64,000 nucleotides of DNA from Ganoderma boninense (taxonomy: Eukaryota; Basidiomycota; Agaricomycetes; Polyporales; Polyporaceae): positions 310,001-374,000 of the forward strand of contig CM035307.1 in assembly GCA_002900995.3 (NCBI GenBank). Direction: 5' to 3'. This document shows, one piece after another, positions 11,401 to 22,699 of the stretch. Both the position numbers and the translations under genes were made by a program. Position 1 is the first letter of the stretch. Every line of letters begins with the position of its first letter. Below the pieces are notes generated by a model that was given only the letters and a program-made list of their open reading frames with translations, did no database searches and was not told the DNA's origin.

Positions 11401-13649
11401 GCACCCTCGTTTTCGGTTTCCCAGTCTTCTTCTGAATCCGCGCGCGTTCGTTCGCCCGGAGACCCTGAGGATCCCCCCCCCCGCCCATTCCGCCGCTCGA
11501 GAAAAAAAACATACACTAGAACCAGGACGCAGGCCATGCATGCATTACGCCCGCCCGCTCGCTGGCGCCCTCCCGCGCTCGCGAGCACGAGCGAGCTAGA
11601 AATCCGGGATAGCCTTGCACGCCCGCCTAGAAGAGAGGGGGGGCAGCAGCGCGATCAACGATCATAATCAATGTCGCCTTGGGGATTTCGTCGAAGCTCG
11701 GTGCGCGTCCGCCTCGGTCCATGATCCGGCCCCCGCCCCCCCCTGCCCCTGCCCCCTCTCCCCTTGGCACTTGCCATCACCACACCATCACTATCTCCTG
11801 TCCCCCTACACAGGCATCTGCGCGGCTTCGACCCCCGGACGCAGGCCCAGGCCCGCGTCGCGAGGACGCAGCATTCAGTCGTGCTGAGTCGCTGTCCGGA
11901 TGCGGAGTGGGGAAGGCTAACCACCGGGCATACAGGTGCGGGAGCCCACGGGCCCGTATTCCCGTGCCGGGCGAGCTCTGCACGGTGCGCGCATGCCTCC
12001 CTTGGCCCTTCGCGAGCGGTGCGAGGGTTGGGGCTCGCTCGGACACCCCGGGCTGCCTCTCTGCCCTTGTCCGCATCGGTAAGGCGCATCGGAGCCAGGC
12101 ATCTGGCGTGCCCTCCGCCGCCGACGTTGGGTGCGTGCGCAGGGCGAGAGGGCACCGCGAATGGACGGATGTATGGAGGGAGAAGGACTTCGGAGGGCGG
12201 CGTGGCGTAGCGTGTCCACATCCGGGCTGCAGCCGGGGGCCCAGGTTTCATTATGGGCGCAGGTATGGCGTACGCGACGCGTGGGCTGGGGCCGAGGCCG
12301 TGCGCTGGGGAAAAAGAATCGCGGGAGGGGGGCGGGCTCGGTAAGCGCGTTTTCTAAGGCCGGCTGGTGGGAGCGAGGCGTGCGGGACGGCCGTGGGGGA
12401 TGGGCATGTGTGCGGTTGCGTCACAGGTAGGCGAGGTCCTAGGCGTACGGGCTGCGTACGGTGGGTGTGTGCGTTTTTGTTTTCGCGGCCGCCTGGCTCG
12501 AGCTGCTGTATTGGGGTTGTTACGCGGGTGGGTGAAGGATGCGTGCAGGACATGTACATGTATTGTATACACCGGATGGAATAGAAGAGGAAGGTCGTCA
12601 TTTCCGAGGAACAACGTCTCGCTTGGAGGGGTGTGTTGTGGCCATTGCAGCCTTGTCCGAGGTGACGACCGGCAGCGATGTTACTCTTCTTTGACAGAAG
12701 ATGGGAAGGTATGAATTCTCTTGTGCCGAATCTTCTGTCCATAGGAAGCTCGTGTGGACTCGGGGCAGTGGTACGGCGATCCTCCGAATCCGCCAAAAGC
12801 GGACAGGGGCGCTAAATGGCAGGCGTTTGGTAGAATCACCACGTGGTACGATGGATCTGGCCCTTCTGCGCCACCGTCGCGGCAGTGGCCGCGATGGACA
12901 GGGACGAGCCCAAGTTCCCCTCCTCTGGCCGAATCTAGCGGACCACCGCGCTCATCCTACGGTTTGTGTGCGAGGAGTGTCAATCTGTCAACCACGCACA
13001 TCCCCCCTGTGGCCGAAGTACAATGCCGGGTATGTAGTAATAGTTTATCCTGCGGCTTGCGAACGTTGATCATGTTCTGACTCGGGGCCACCCCCGGTGC
13101 CAGTGAGGACCAAGGAAGTGCCCGACTGGCCCCCAGTGTCCGATATCTACATACGCCGCTGCGCTCGGCGGAGGACGAAGGCTGACTCGAAGCCCGGTAC
13201 TGCCGTGATCTTTTTGAATAAATATAGCCAATGCCGACATTTCATCACCGAGATGCATTGTCTTCTCGAAGGCTGCGCGCGAAGACCGTTCCCAAGCGGA
13301 TTCCGCCAAAACGAAGTCCCCGGAGGCTCCCATGCCCTGTCTCCCCGCCTCGTTTGTGTCGTCGTCGATGACGACTCGTCGCTGCCATGGAGGAGGTAAC
13401 TTGGAGCGGCTCGAGGTGGCAATCCCCATGGCATCTTCGAATTTCTCCAAGCACGTTTCCGGGTGTCTGACGGTGCAGCACCCGGGCCATGGTATCCCAT
13501 TGGCTATCTATTCACATTCGCATCCACTCGCGGCCACGACGCCCACATGTGCAGAAGCAGAGTCTCCTCGAACTCGAACTCGAGCCAGGGCCTGCCCCTG
13601 GCGGCCCATACGGATACCCCCCGCAAGAACATCCCCGCTCGCACCGCCA
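8489..13649. other. gene-poor GC-rich region upstream of the C2H2 gene
   Basis: Over 5 kb with long but low-complexity open frames on both strands (Pro/Ser/Arg/His-rich), often three or more overlapping, with no recognisable domain or consistent splice pattern. C-rich tracts occur at about 8880-9000. It includes the upstream region of the zinc-finger gene. I see no supportable gene. Confidence 0.5.
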
Positions 13650-14650
13650 AACGCTCGCTCTAGCTCCTCCACAAGCGGTATCTCCACCAGCCCCCCCGGC
13701 GTAGCTCCGTCTTCTGTGCGCGTTTGGGCAATACGGGCACTATCCGTGCCTTCTGCGCCTCAAGACCCTCCAGTGTCCCGATATACTTACCGCCGACGCG
13801 CGAAGGTCCATCAGACAGTGTCATTGGCGCGAGGCCTCAGGCCAGTTGGGCCAGGTGTTCGACGCCCTCCTGGACCGCACCGTCGACTGCGGGCCCAAAC
13901 CAAGGTACGCGAGCAGGTGAGGTTCTCGAGGAACCGTAACTGGGCGTCCTGGCAGTGGTGGTAGGTATCCTGTCACCCATTTCCATGGTCGAGTCGAAGT
14001 CCAGCTGGAAGTGATGCATGGCGACGGTGAGGATGTTGCATGTGCCGTCACCTGTGGCTTGTTCCTTGTCGTAGGGAACGATATCCTCCACGTCGGGTCA
14101 CTGCGACTAACCTCAGTCTGTTGTCCATCGTACGGGTCAATTGAGTTTGTAGCTGCTCACGTTGCCAAACGATGAGAAGATCTAGGCTGACATTCCACTA
14201 ACTCTTGGACGAGGGCATGGCGAAAGCCTCCATCGGGATCGGGAACGAACAGGCGCAATACGAAAGCAGGGAGGGGCGGGCACCGAGATTACTCCGTCGC
14301 CTCGTCAGACACTGCTCCTCGACAGAAGGTTCGAGGCGGATGTCGCGATCCCCGGCCTGCGCAACAGCGGTGCCTAGATAGCCTATGGAGGGCCAACGAC
14401 TCGGAAAAGCTGTGCGGTTTGAGGGTCCGCTATGGCTCGTGCCCGTTCCCAGAACCGTGACTAGAATAGCGGACCGTCAATAGCTGGGATGTAGCAATAG
14501 GCAGATGGCGCGAACCGTCTGGTAACTTCACCCACGACTCGGATACACTGGCCCTCAGGCCGGGGTCTTTGGTGATGTGTATCGATGACGACCGCAACCG
14601 TGAAAGTTCTCCGCACAAAGTTGTTCATCGGTGCTGGCCGCAACTTCGCT
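13650..14650 (-). pseudogene. decayed sesquiterpene synthase (fourth copy)
   Basis: Read on the minus strand from high to low coordinates, pieces line up in order with the three intact synthases of this window. Around 14640-14510: VVIDTHHQRPRPEGQ, matching the intact IDEYTD...KPRPEGE exon but with the Asp-rich metal motif destroyed. Around 14470-14400: FWERARAIADPQTAQLF. Around 14370-14270: AQAGDRDIRLEPSVEEQ, matching AEDRD...LRTVDSY. Around 14092-13970: DIVPYDKEQATGDGTCNILT, matching the NSE-motif exon. Around 13800-13720: KYIGTLEGLEAQKARIVPVL, matching the RYFG end of the family. Stops and frame shifts separate the pieces, so it cannot code a synthase. No first exon was found upstream. It lies about 29 kb from the nearest intact copy and in opposite orientation. 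Confidence 0.8.
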
Positions 14651-15898
14651 TTGGCCCATAAACCACGTCCTACTAATATGTCAGTGAAGGAGCGGAAAGT
14701 ATTGCGATACATAGAGGTGTATGGTGGTAGACTTACTGACTGCAATGAACACCATGGGGATGTGTGGAGCCATAATGGTCGTCGTCGCTGCTTCAGTTCC
14801 TCCGAGAGTGATGCTGGGAACACGAACTACCGCAGTGTGGTTATGCCGGAGGAGTTCAGTGGTAACTAATCCGCCATTCGGATCTCTTTCCGTTTATCGT
14901 GCACAATTCGGGGCATTCCCCAACTGATTGAAGAATCGGAGGAGTGGCTTCTCGGATTGGGGTACTCGTCAGCCAGTATCAAAAACGAGCATCGGACACC
15001 TTAGGCTAAGTAACGACTAGCAGGATCCACATCATCGACATTGGTCAGTTGTCAGACAAAAATGTATAGCTTGACCGATAGCACGATGGCCATGTAGTCC
15101 AATATTCAGGCAGACAGCCTCGCCACCACCGGGGTGGATGAACATCGACTCAGCGACGGTTGCACTGGTATTCTCGAGTTACTAGCAGTGGGCTATCCGT
15201 CGTCCGCATCTGAGGTGGTTAAGGGGGAGGCCCCGTGTTGGTACGAAGGACTTGTCTCAGCGACTACGTCTAGATCGGCAAGAAAGGCAGCGCCACACAA
15301 CAGAGAGTGTCATCATCAGACAGTAAAGACCCAAAGCCATAAGGCGCAGAACAGAGCGCGCAAGCAAATCATACTGCCGTACTCATGTGGGGACGATACA
15401 AAAAGGTCGCCCGCAAAGGTTGCGTATGGTTGTTAGGTACCAGACGATACCCTGGAGGCAGAACTTGATCGAAGTGCGAGAAAAGTTATGCTTCCAGTGT
15501 CTATCCGGTCACATTTTAGAAACCGAGAAGGGGGAAGGGGGACATACGTACAGTAGACTACGGTTAACTGGGACTGCAATCTCTGAATGGCTCGTCAGAA
15601 CGCGGTGGACATGTAGCAGATTCTAGTTTCTCATATTGGCGAGGCACTCACAGTATATCCGCATATTTACTGCAAGAGTATGATAACTGCGGCCGCGGAC
15701 GAAGAGAAAGTGCGTTGTATACCGGGATGTCGGGGCTCGGGAGTGTAATTTGAGCAAGTTGCCATAGGCGCCTGCCTTCTGCTTTGATACCACCACGAGT
15801 CACGACATTGGCACCACCACACTCTGTGCAGCATCCTCGACTCGGTCACTGTCTGCGCTGCGGTGTTCGCTGTTGAGCTTGGATAGTGTATATTCACT
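14651..15898. other. intergenic, ATG29 upstream region
   Basis: Between the decayed synthase and ATG29. It may hold the lost first exon of the pseudogene, but I could not recognise one. Open frames are short. No gene supported. Confidence 0.5.
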
Positions 15899-17917
15899 AT
15901 GCCGTCTCCGCCTGCGGTCCGCGTCATCATTCGACTGCCCTACAATCGTCCGGAAGATGCACCGGCAGACCCTCCTCGGGTGCGTTTCATTCAGTCAGTT
16001 CCGGGACACATGGATCCATGCCGACCTTATTCATCATTTCTGCTTTTCCTCGCAAGTCTAGATAGAATGGAATGCTGACAAGGAGCACATACTCTGGGAG
16101 GTCATCGCGAAGAGTCGCGCGATAGAGGGCGCGGGCACCGATTGTACGTAACCAATCTTCATGCCATGCACGTCCACCACACTCCCCCAACCTATCCCTG
16201 ACATCGAGGAATGACGACACAGGGAAGGGCCTCGCACAACACCTCCAAGTCCCCCTGCCCTACCTCCTCTACCGTGCCCAAGTCCGGTACGAAGAAGACC
16301 TTCGCGGCCTCCAAGGCCTGAATGGACTAGGCAATCTCGCCCTAGGCATCCGCACCGCAGCCCCTGCCTTCCCGTCCGACCCCTCACCCAGCCGTGCCAA
16401 CGGCCCCACCCCAGGCGAGTACTCCCGCGCCCCCTCGAGCGTCACCTCCCCAGAGCCCACCCGCCCGCCACTCGCCCACCGCGAGTCCGGGACCGCGAAC
16501 GCACACTGCGGCTCGCTGGCGTCGCCGACATGCAGGGACGGCACAGCGTCAACGACGGGAACGAGCACGCTACGGCCGCACATCGGCGTGCGTGCGCGGC
16601 TGAGCTCCCTCGGGCACGCGCACGGGCGCGCCCTCGCACAGCCGCGCGCCCCCAACGGCGCAGGAGGCGAGCACCCTCAGCGGCCCAGCGTGTACCCCAT
16701 CACCACTGCGACTGCGACTGCGACGCAGCTCCCGACGAAGAAGGTCTCGTCGTCCACGATCACGCTCCAGGGCCCGCGGCGGGTGCGGTCGCCCGCGCTC
16801 CGGCCGCTCTCGCCTGCATCGTCGCGCGCGGGGTCATCCTCGGACGGCGCGAGCGGGGACGAGGAGGACTCGAGTGACGAGGACGAGAGCGACGAGGAGG
16901 CACGGAAGGCGGACGAGGTGGAGAAGCAGGAGGCGCTGGCGCAGAAGCTGCGGGACTTGGAGAGGCTGATGACCAAGGACGCGCTCGGGCTCGTTGCGGA
17001 CCCCGTCGCCGCGCGCGCGAACGGGAACGGGCACGGGAGCAGGGGTGCGGGCAGGAAGCAGAGGGGGAGGGTGCCGCCGTCGGGCCTGGGTGCTTCGCTG
17101 TCGTCGTCGAGCGTCGGGAGGGAGAGGGAGCGGAATCAGAGCCTGTCGAGCGCGAGCGTCGACTCGCCGCAGGGGTCCATCCCGTCCATCCCCTCGCCCC
17201 AGGCCCAGTCCCAGCAGTACGCATACCCGTACCAGTACCAGTACCCGGCGGCCAGCCCCGGCACGCAGAGCGTCCACAGCCATGGCCATGGTCACCAGCG
17301 GCACCACAGCCAGGGCTACGGCGCAAGCCAGAGCGCGCACTCGAGCGTGTACCGGAACCCCCAGCGGTCTGCGTCGCACTCGCAGTCGCTCTCGTCGCAC
17401 TCGCAGTCCTTGTCGCAGTCGCGGTCGAACTCGCACTCGCACTCGGACCCCCAGTCGCCCACGGGCATGACATCGCCGATGCCCATCGGCCGACACCTCG
17501 CGACCCCGGAGAAGACGTCGTCGCCGCCTGCGCTGTCGCCGGGCAGCGCGCGGGGCCAGACGGTGCACGGGAGGGCGATCCATAGAGACCTCGCTGCGGG
17601 GACGCCGTCGGGGAGCGAGGCGTCGAGCTTCAGCGACATCAGTGGTTAGTTGGTTTGTCTTTCGTACCTGTCGCGTGCCAGCCGTCGTTGACCACAAATC
17701 TTCGCTGTGGCAGACGCGAGCTTGTCGCAGTCGGCGCTGGAGAGCGCGCTGATGTCGAACATGTCGAATTTGTCGAATGTGCGCAGCGGCGCGTCGCGGA
17801 TGTGAGTGTTTACTTACGCTGTGCCTGCACTTACCTCTGGTTGTGTATTGGCTGACCCGCGCGTGCAGGTCGTCGTATAGGAGCCGTTTACCGAGCAAAC
17901 GGTCGTCGCGCGGCTGA
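15899..17917 (+). CDS. ATG29: Autophagy protein Atg29
   Basis: Component of the Atg17-Atg31-Atg29 scaffold that starts autophagosome formation at the phagophore assembly site in yeast. Five exons by splice signals: 15899-15979, 16062-16143, 16223-17644, 17714-17801, 17869-17917; the sum is 1722 nt, coding 573 aa. The conserved N-terminal domain is spread over the first three exons: VRVIIRLPYNRPEDAP, then IEWNADKEHILWEVIAKSRA, then WKGLAQHLQVPLPYLLYRAQ. This order (IRLP, W..K...LW, P..L.YRA) is the Atg29 family hallmark. The remainder is long and disordered: an acidic Asp/Glu/Ser tract near 16840-16920, a short Lys/Glu helix, then Ser/His/Gln-rich repeats, ending LPSKRSSRG. Such Ser-rich tails in yeast Atg29 are phosphorylated. 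The ATG at 15899 is chosen because it opens the domain directly and gives phase-consistent joins. Much longer than yeast Atg29 (213 aa), as is usual for basidiomycetes. Confidence 0.9.
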
Positions 17918-18606
17918 GTTCTCTGTGCGCTGCTGGACAGCGCGTTGTACAGTTGACATAATTGACTGGTAGCGGCTTGTATATTGTATTTTCAATGATT
18001 CGCGGCGTTGTCGGTCGACGTTGTGAACCGCCACACTTTTCGGCGCAGTCACTCGTGCACGAGGATATGTATCTCATATGCAACCCGACGCATCGCGCAG
18101 CGCAACCATTTCGTCGCGCGCGTTCCTGGGCTGCAGCGCTACGCTCTTGCGAGCCCTCTTGCATGTTCTCGCATATTCCGAGCCTTGACCGCCCTCTCCA
18201 TTGCTCTGTCACCGAGCCAGGGTACAGTAAGCATGTGCCGCCCATGCTAGGCGTCGAGCTCGCACATTGACAAAGCAGGAGGGCCGAGGACGACAGGACG
18301 GGGACGCGTAGGCGGGGAATACGCAAGCTGCAGCTGACTGCCAAATAAATAAGCTCGCGCACCTGTCGCGCGCCGGGCCCGCTTCCTCTTCTCTTACTTT
18401 CCGACGACGTGGAGCCCTCTCCATCGTACTCCCATCTCCCCGGGCTCTCGCATCTCGAACACGGGCCACTGCGTACACTGCCGCGTGCACAAAGCTCTTG
18501 GTTTCGCGCGCGTGCTCTCTCGTCGCTCGATCGACGGCGCCACACCTGCCCTTTCTCCTGCTCTCTCACCTACCACTTGACCCGATCCTTCGTAGCCGGC
18601 GTCGAC
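17918..18606. other. intergenic between ATG29 and DDI1
   Basis: About 690 nt. It holds the ATG29 3' end and the DDI1 promoter, with a pyrimidine-rich stretch just before the DDI1 start. No gene supported. Confidence 0.6.
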
Positions 18607-20384
18607 ATGGAGCTCACGTTCGTCACCGACCTCGGCGGGACGTTTACCGTCGAGATCGATCCCAACATGGAGCTCGAAAATGTCATGGCCCTCCTCGAGG
18701 CAGAGGTACGCTCGCCACCCGATGGCTCTCTCTTTCTCTCTTCCTCTTCCCCCCCCCTCGCCACTTTTGTTTGCCTCACCTGCTTATACACGCCGCTGTT
18801 GAAGTCAGGGATACCCGTCAGCGAGCAGAGCCTCTCGTACGAGGGGCGCGACCTGAACAACCCAAAAGCGACGATGGCCCAGTGTGGCGTCGGCGAGAAG
18901 TCGATTCTCTTGCTCCGGAGGAAGGTGCACGTCCCAGGCGCAAGCAGGTACGTCCTTCATCTACCTGCCTATCTAGTGGCGGGAAATGGGTGCGATGAGG
19001 GTCGCTTGCGGGCTGCAGGGCGGTCGAGCAGGACGCGGAGATGATGCGGCTACAGATCCTCGGGGACCCCCAGCTCATGGCGCAGCTACGGCAGGTGCGT
19101 GCTTCGTCCCCCTTCCCACTGTTCTCTTTCAGACCTCCGGGAATTCGTTTGGTTTACGCTGTCCCTATCTGTATCCCTATTCCTGCGCTTCAAACCCGCA
19201 GACGCAGCCGGAGATCCTGGACGCAGCACAGCACAACCCGGCCCGGTTCGCAGAGCTCATCCGCCAAACCCGCCAGCGGCACATGGAGGCCCAAAACGAA
19301 GCTGACCGCGAGCGCATGCTCCTCGAGGCGGACCCATTCAGCCTGGACGCACAGCGGAAGATCGAGGAGGCCATCCAGCAGCAGGCCGTGCTCGACAATT
19401 TGGAGCACGCGCTCGAGTACTCGCCCGAGTTTTTCGGGCGGGTGACGATGCTTTAGTATGTTGCCGCCTTACGCCTGTGTCGACATGGATTCTGATGCGT
19501 GGTGCGCAGTATACCCGTAGAGGTGAACGGACACCCGGTCAAGGCGTTCGTGGATAGCGGCGCGCAATCCACTATCAGTACGTCCCGCATTCCTCATCCC
19601 GTACCCGACCCACGCCTCCTCACTCCTTGGCCTTCATGATCCAGTGAGCCCGGAGACCGCAGAAGCGTGTGGGTGAGTGCTGCCCTGCTCCGATCCTGCC
19701 GTCCCGTCCGCACACTCAGCGCTTCCCCCCCCTTGTGTCCTTCCTTCTCCACTCTCTCTGCTCCCCCACCCCAGCATCATGCGCCTGCTCGACCGCCGCT
19801 TCTCGGGCATCGCGCAGGGCGTCGGCACGGCGCGCATCCTGGGGCGCGTGCACAGCGCGCAGCTGAAGCTCGCGGACCTGCACCTCCCGTGCTCGTTCAC
19901 GATCATGGGAGGGCCGCGCGGTCGACCTGCTCTTCGGGCTCGACATGCTCAAGGCGCACCAGGCGTGCATCGACCTCGAGAAGAACGTGCTCCGCATCCA
20001 GGGCCGCGAGGTCTCGTTCCTCGCCGAGCACGAGCTGCCCGACAAGGCGCGCAACCCCGAGGAGGCGGAGGCGGAGGCCGCTGCTGCTGCTGCGGGTGCG
20101 TCTGGGTCTGGGTCGGGATTGGGATCGGGATCGGGGGGCACGCCTCGTTCCCTGGCGCGGGGAACACGCTCGGGGCCGCGCCTGCGCCGACGGGTGCGGC
20201 AGCTGTGGGAAGGGGAGGCCCGCTCGGGGGCCAGGCGGCGGTGCCGCCCCCGGCGCAGAGCGGGCATACGGAGGACAAGATCGGGATGTTGGTGGGTCTG
20301 GGTGCGACGAGGGAGCATGCAATCGCGCTTCTAGACGCGGCGGGGGGGAATGTGGACGTCGCGGCGTCGCTGCTGTTCCAGTAA
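18607..20384 (+). CDS. DDI1: Ddi1 ubiquitin-shuttle aspartyl protease
   Basis: Shuttle factor with a retroviral-type aspartyl protease fold, acting on heavily ubiquitinated proteins. Domains in order: ubiquitin-like (starts [17 protein letters not shown], residues about 1-75), helical HDD domain ([19 protein letters not shown] onward), protease domain with catalytic triplet D-S-G in [11 protein letters not shown] near 19555, and a C-terminal UBA ([20 protein letters not shown]...LLFQ, about 40 aa). Proposed exons: 18607-18705, 18805-18947, 19019-19094, 19202-19455, 19510-19577, 19645-19672, 19775-20095, 20203-20384. One extra G in the run at 19907-19909 breaks the frame just before the conserved LLFGLDML motif; removing its effect gives about 389 aa. 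The last intron (20096-20202, GTGCGT donor) restores the frame to the UBA; the alternative is no intron and a second indel in the G6 run at 20133-20138. Confidence 0.93.
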
Positions 20385-21420
20385 CGGTGTTGAAAACGCG
20401 GGTCGGGATGAACGTTGTGGAAAGGCGTTGTGCGCACGGGCGCGGACCTTACGACGAAGTACTGCCATGGTGTAACATAGACAAGTGCTGCTGTAGCGCG
20501 AACAAAGTCTGGTGGAATGTTGGAATGCTTCGATCCTTGCTCACCACGTGCGATCCACGTTGGGTGCGCCTGTGCAGCCTCGCAGGCAGGCCAAGAGGGT
20601 AGGTCGTGGAGCCAAGGGCCCGACCAACATTGGTCCTAGACGCCCCAGGATTGGTCCTGATTGGAGCGCGCGAGGTCATTAGACGCCCGAGTTGGTCGAC
20701 CAATCTCGCGGCACGTGAGCCCCGAGAGTCCTCGCGCGGGGGCTCGAGCCTCCATACACCCGTTTTCAGACCTTCCAAGGCCACGAAAAATGTAGAAAAT
20801 ATATTCCAGAATTTCTAATATACACTCCCTTGAAAGCCGTTGGAAGGGAGGCCAGAAATGCTGCGCTAGAGCAGCAGATGAGCTGAATAGAGCATAGGTC
20901 AGCCTGTGCTGCAGAATGTTCACAGAAAGTACTGATAAAGACCTCATTTTAAATGTGTTTTTATGCCCTTTCAAAGATACCCAGCCGCGAGGAAAACAGA
21001 GCAAAATTGATGGAGAGAGCCTCGTCTCAAACTGAAGCTAAGCGCCCGCCCTCAGTATAGCTCGTTACAGAACTAATAAACGGATACGCGGCGGCGCGCG
21101 CGCCGCCGCGAGAAATAGCAAAAATACTACAAAATCTACCTAAGTTGTACCAATAATAGCGACTCGGAAACAAAGGACCTGGAGGGAAGGGTGAGATGTT
21201 GGTCCGGGGCAGGAGAGGAGCGCGCCTTCGGCGCGCGCGCACCCTGGGCATCTTTCGGGCGCTTCTAGGCCGCTGCGCGGCCCGAGCCCACCCTTGGCAT
21301 GACCAACTTGCCGGCCAAGACGGGGAGCACGGCGTGCGAGTGCGATTTGCAGCCTGTTCCTCACCCAATCCCACATTCGCCGCCGCGTCGCTCTGCTCCT
21401 CTGCTTCACCTTCGTCCACG
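20385..21420. other. intergenic, no gene seen
   Basis: Contains a 24-nt perfect palindrome at 21087-21110 and AT-richer segments around 20800-21000 unlike the GC-rich neighbours. The open frames found here are not family-like. It may hold old repeat sequence, but no transposon ends were recognised. Confidence 0.5.
21087..21110. repeat. 24-nt perfect GC palindrome
   Basis: The sequence is cgcggcggcgcg followed by its exact reverse complement. All bases are G or C, so it could form a strong hairpin in single-stranded DNA or RNA. It sits in AT-richer intergenic DNA. No role is claimed. Confidence 0.85.
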
Positions 21421-22699
21421 ATGTGTCTTGCGCTCCCCTGGGAAGTCATCGAGAGGGTCATCGAGCACTCTGCCAACAACATCGCCACGCTGTATAGCTT
21501 CACCCTCACTTGCCGCCAGCTTCACGCTCGGAGCACCATGCTCCTCCTCCACCGCGCGTCGAGTTCAAGGATCGAGGCCAGATCTTTGATCTATGCGCCG
21601 TGCTTCAGGCCAAACCTCACCTTCAACCATGCGTCCGATCGGTCTCGGTACCCTTCGACGAATTTTCTCCCCACCCACTGCTTCGCATGCTACCCCATCT
21701 TTCCGAGATCGAACTCCGGCATGCTCGATTCTACAGGATAGGGGACGTCCCTGATCTCCCGGTCCATTCGTCTGTGCAGCGCTGCTGCCATCAATTCGGG
21801 AAAGGCATTCGAACCCTATCCCTCCACGATATAACATTCCGCTCGCCCTGGGACGTCTTGGAAATTCTGTTGTCATTCCCTGCGATCAGCTCTCTTTCAT
21901 GTTCGGGACTCATGATCGCAGGTGATTACTTGCGTAGTGGTGTAAGCGAGAGATTGATAGGACGACTCTCGAAACGGTTGCACCTTCGGACACTGACTGT
22001 GAGCACTGCCGCCATCGCCCACTTTCTTTTTGGAGGATCGTTGCTAAAGGAAGTTGTTAGATTGGAGGAAACAACAGCGAAATGGTTACGACCTTGCTTG
22101 TAGAAGCGGAGAAGCACAGAGTCGCTACCCTCACCTACATTGATGGGATTTATTCCCTTCAGGCTAGCTATTGTTCGTATTCAAACTGCGTTTTGCCGTC
22201 CTCATTTGGAGCTGCTCTCATTGACTGTCGTAATATAGTTGGCAGATTATTGATAACGTCACTGTCGGATTGGGTTCACCTAACCTCCCTCACCTGGATG
22301 ATTGACCTGGGCCCATTTGACACCCCGGACGCTTGCAAAACGACTATCAAACGTATCATCCTAGTCTTAAAAAAATTCCGTCCCACAAACCTGCGAGAAG
22401 TTACCGTGATCTTTGGCAATGTTGCACTCCAAACGCTTATCAATTTCACATTACCCTCGATTACGGAGCCAGTGTGTGCTGAGCTAGAGAAGACTCTCAT
22501 CACATTCCCCTCACCCACGATTTTGTTCTTCCCTTGCCATTATCCGAAGAGGCCTCTCACTTGCGTCCGCCAAAATGATTCGTGGATGGCACATAAGTTC
22601 TGCAACTTCTTCCCGGCATTTGTGGAACGCCATGCACTCAAAATGGATGCTGAGTTTTGTACGTACTGCTCTGCCATCGTTCAGCTTAAAGTGTGGTGA
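21421..22699 (+). CDS. F-box-like protein (basidiomycete LRR-type), frame break
   Basis: Starts MCLALPWEVIERVIEHS, the usual form of basidiomycete F-box-like proteins (LPWEVIERVI then a TLYSFTLTCRQLH helix), followed by a long region with weak leucine-rich periodicity. F-box proteins link substrates to SCF ubiquitin ligases through Skp1; the substrate is unknown. Exon 1 runs to 21998; an intron 21999-22060 (GTGAGC donor, TGCTAAAG branch-like site, TTAG) joins to the second frame, which runs to TGA at 22699. Within exon 1 the frame changes at 21551-21560, where the raw sequence has a CGCGCG run between MLLLHR and VEFKDRGQIFDLC. A two-base excess or one-base loss there explains it; corrected length is about 404 aa. 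It could be a true pseudogene, but the open frames on both sides are long and intact. Confidence 0.72.

Noticed and set aside
9540..12800. Many open frames of 100-220 codons on both strands
   Set aside because: GC-rich sequence has few stops. No two frames can be joined by splice signals into a recognisable protein, and no family motif was seen.
20636..21004. 122-codon minus-strand open frame that could be transposon-derived
   Set aside because: No transposase, integrase or reverse-transcriptase motif and no flanking repeats were seen.
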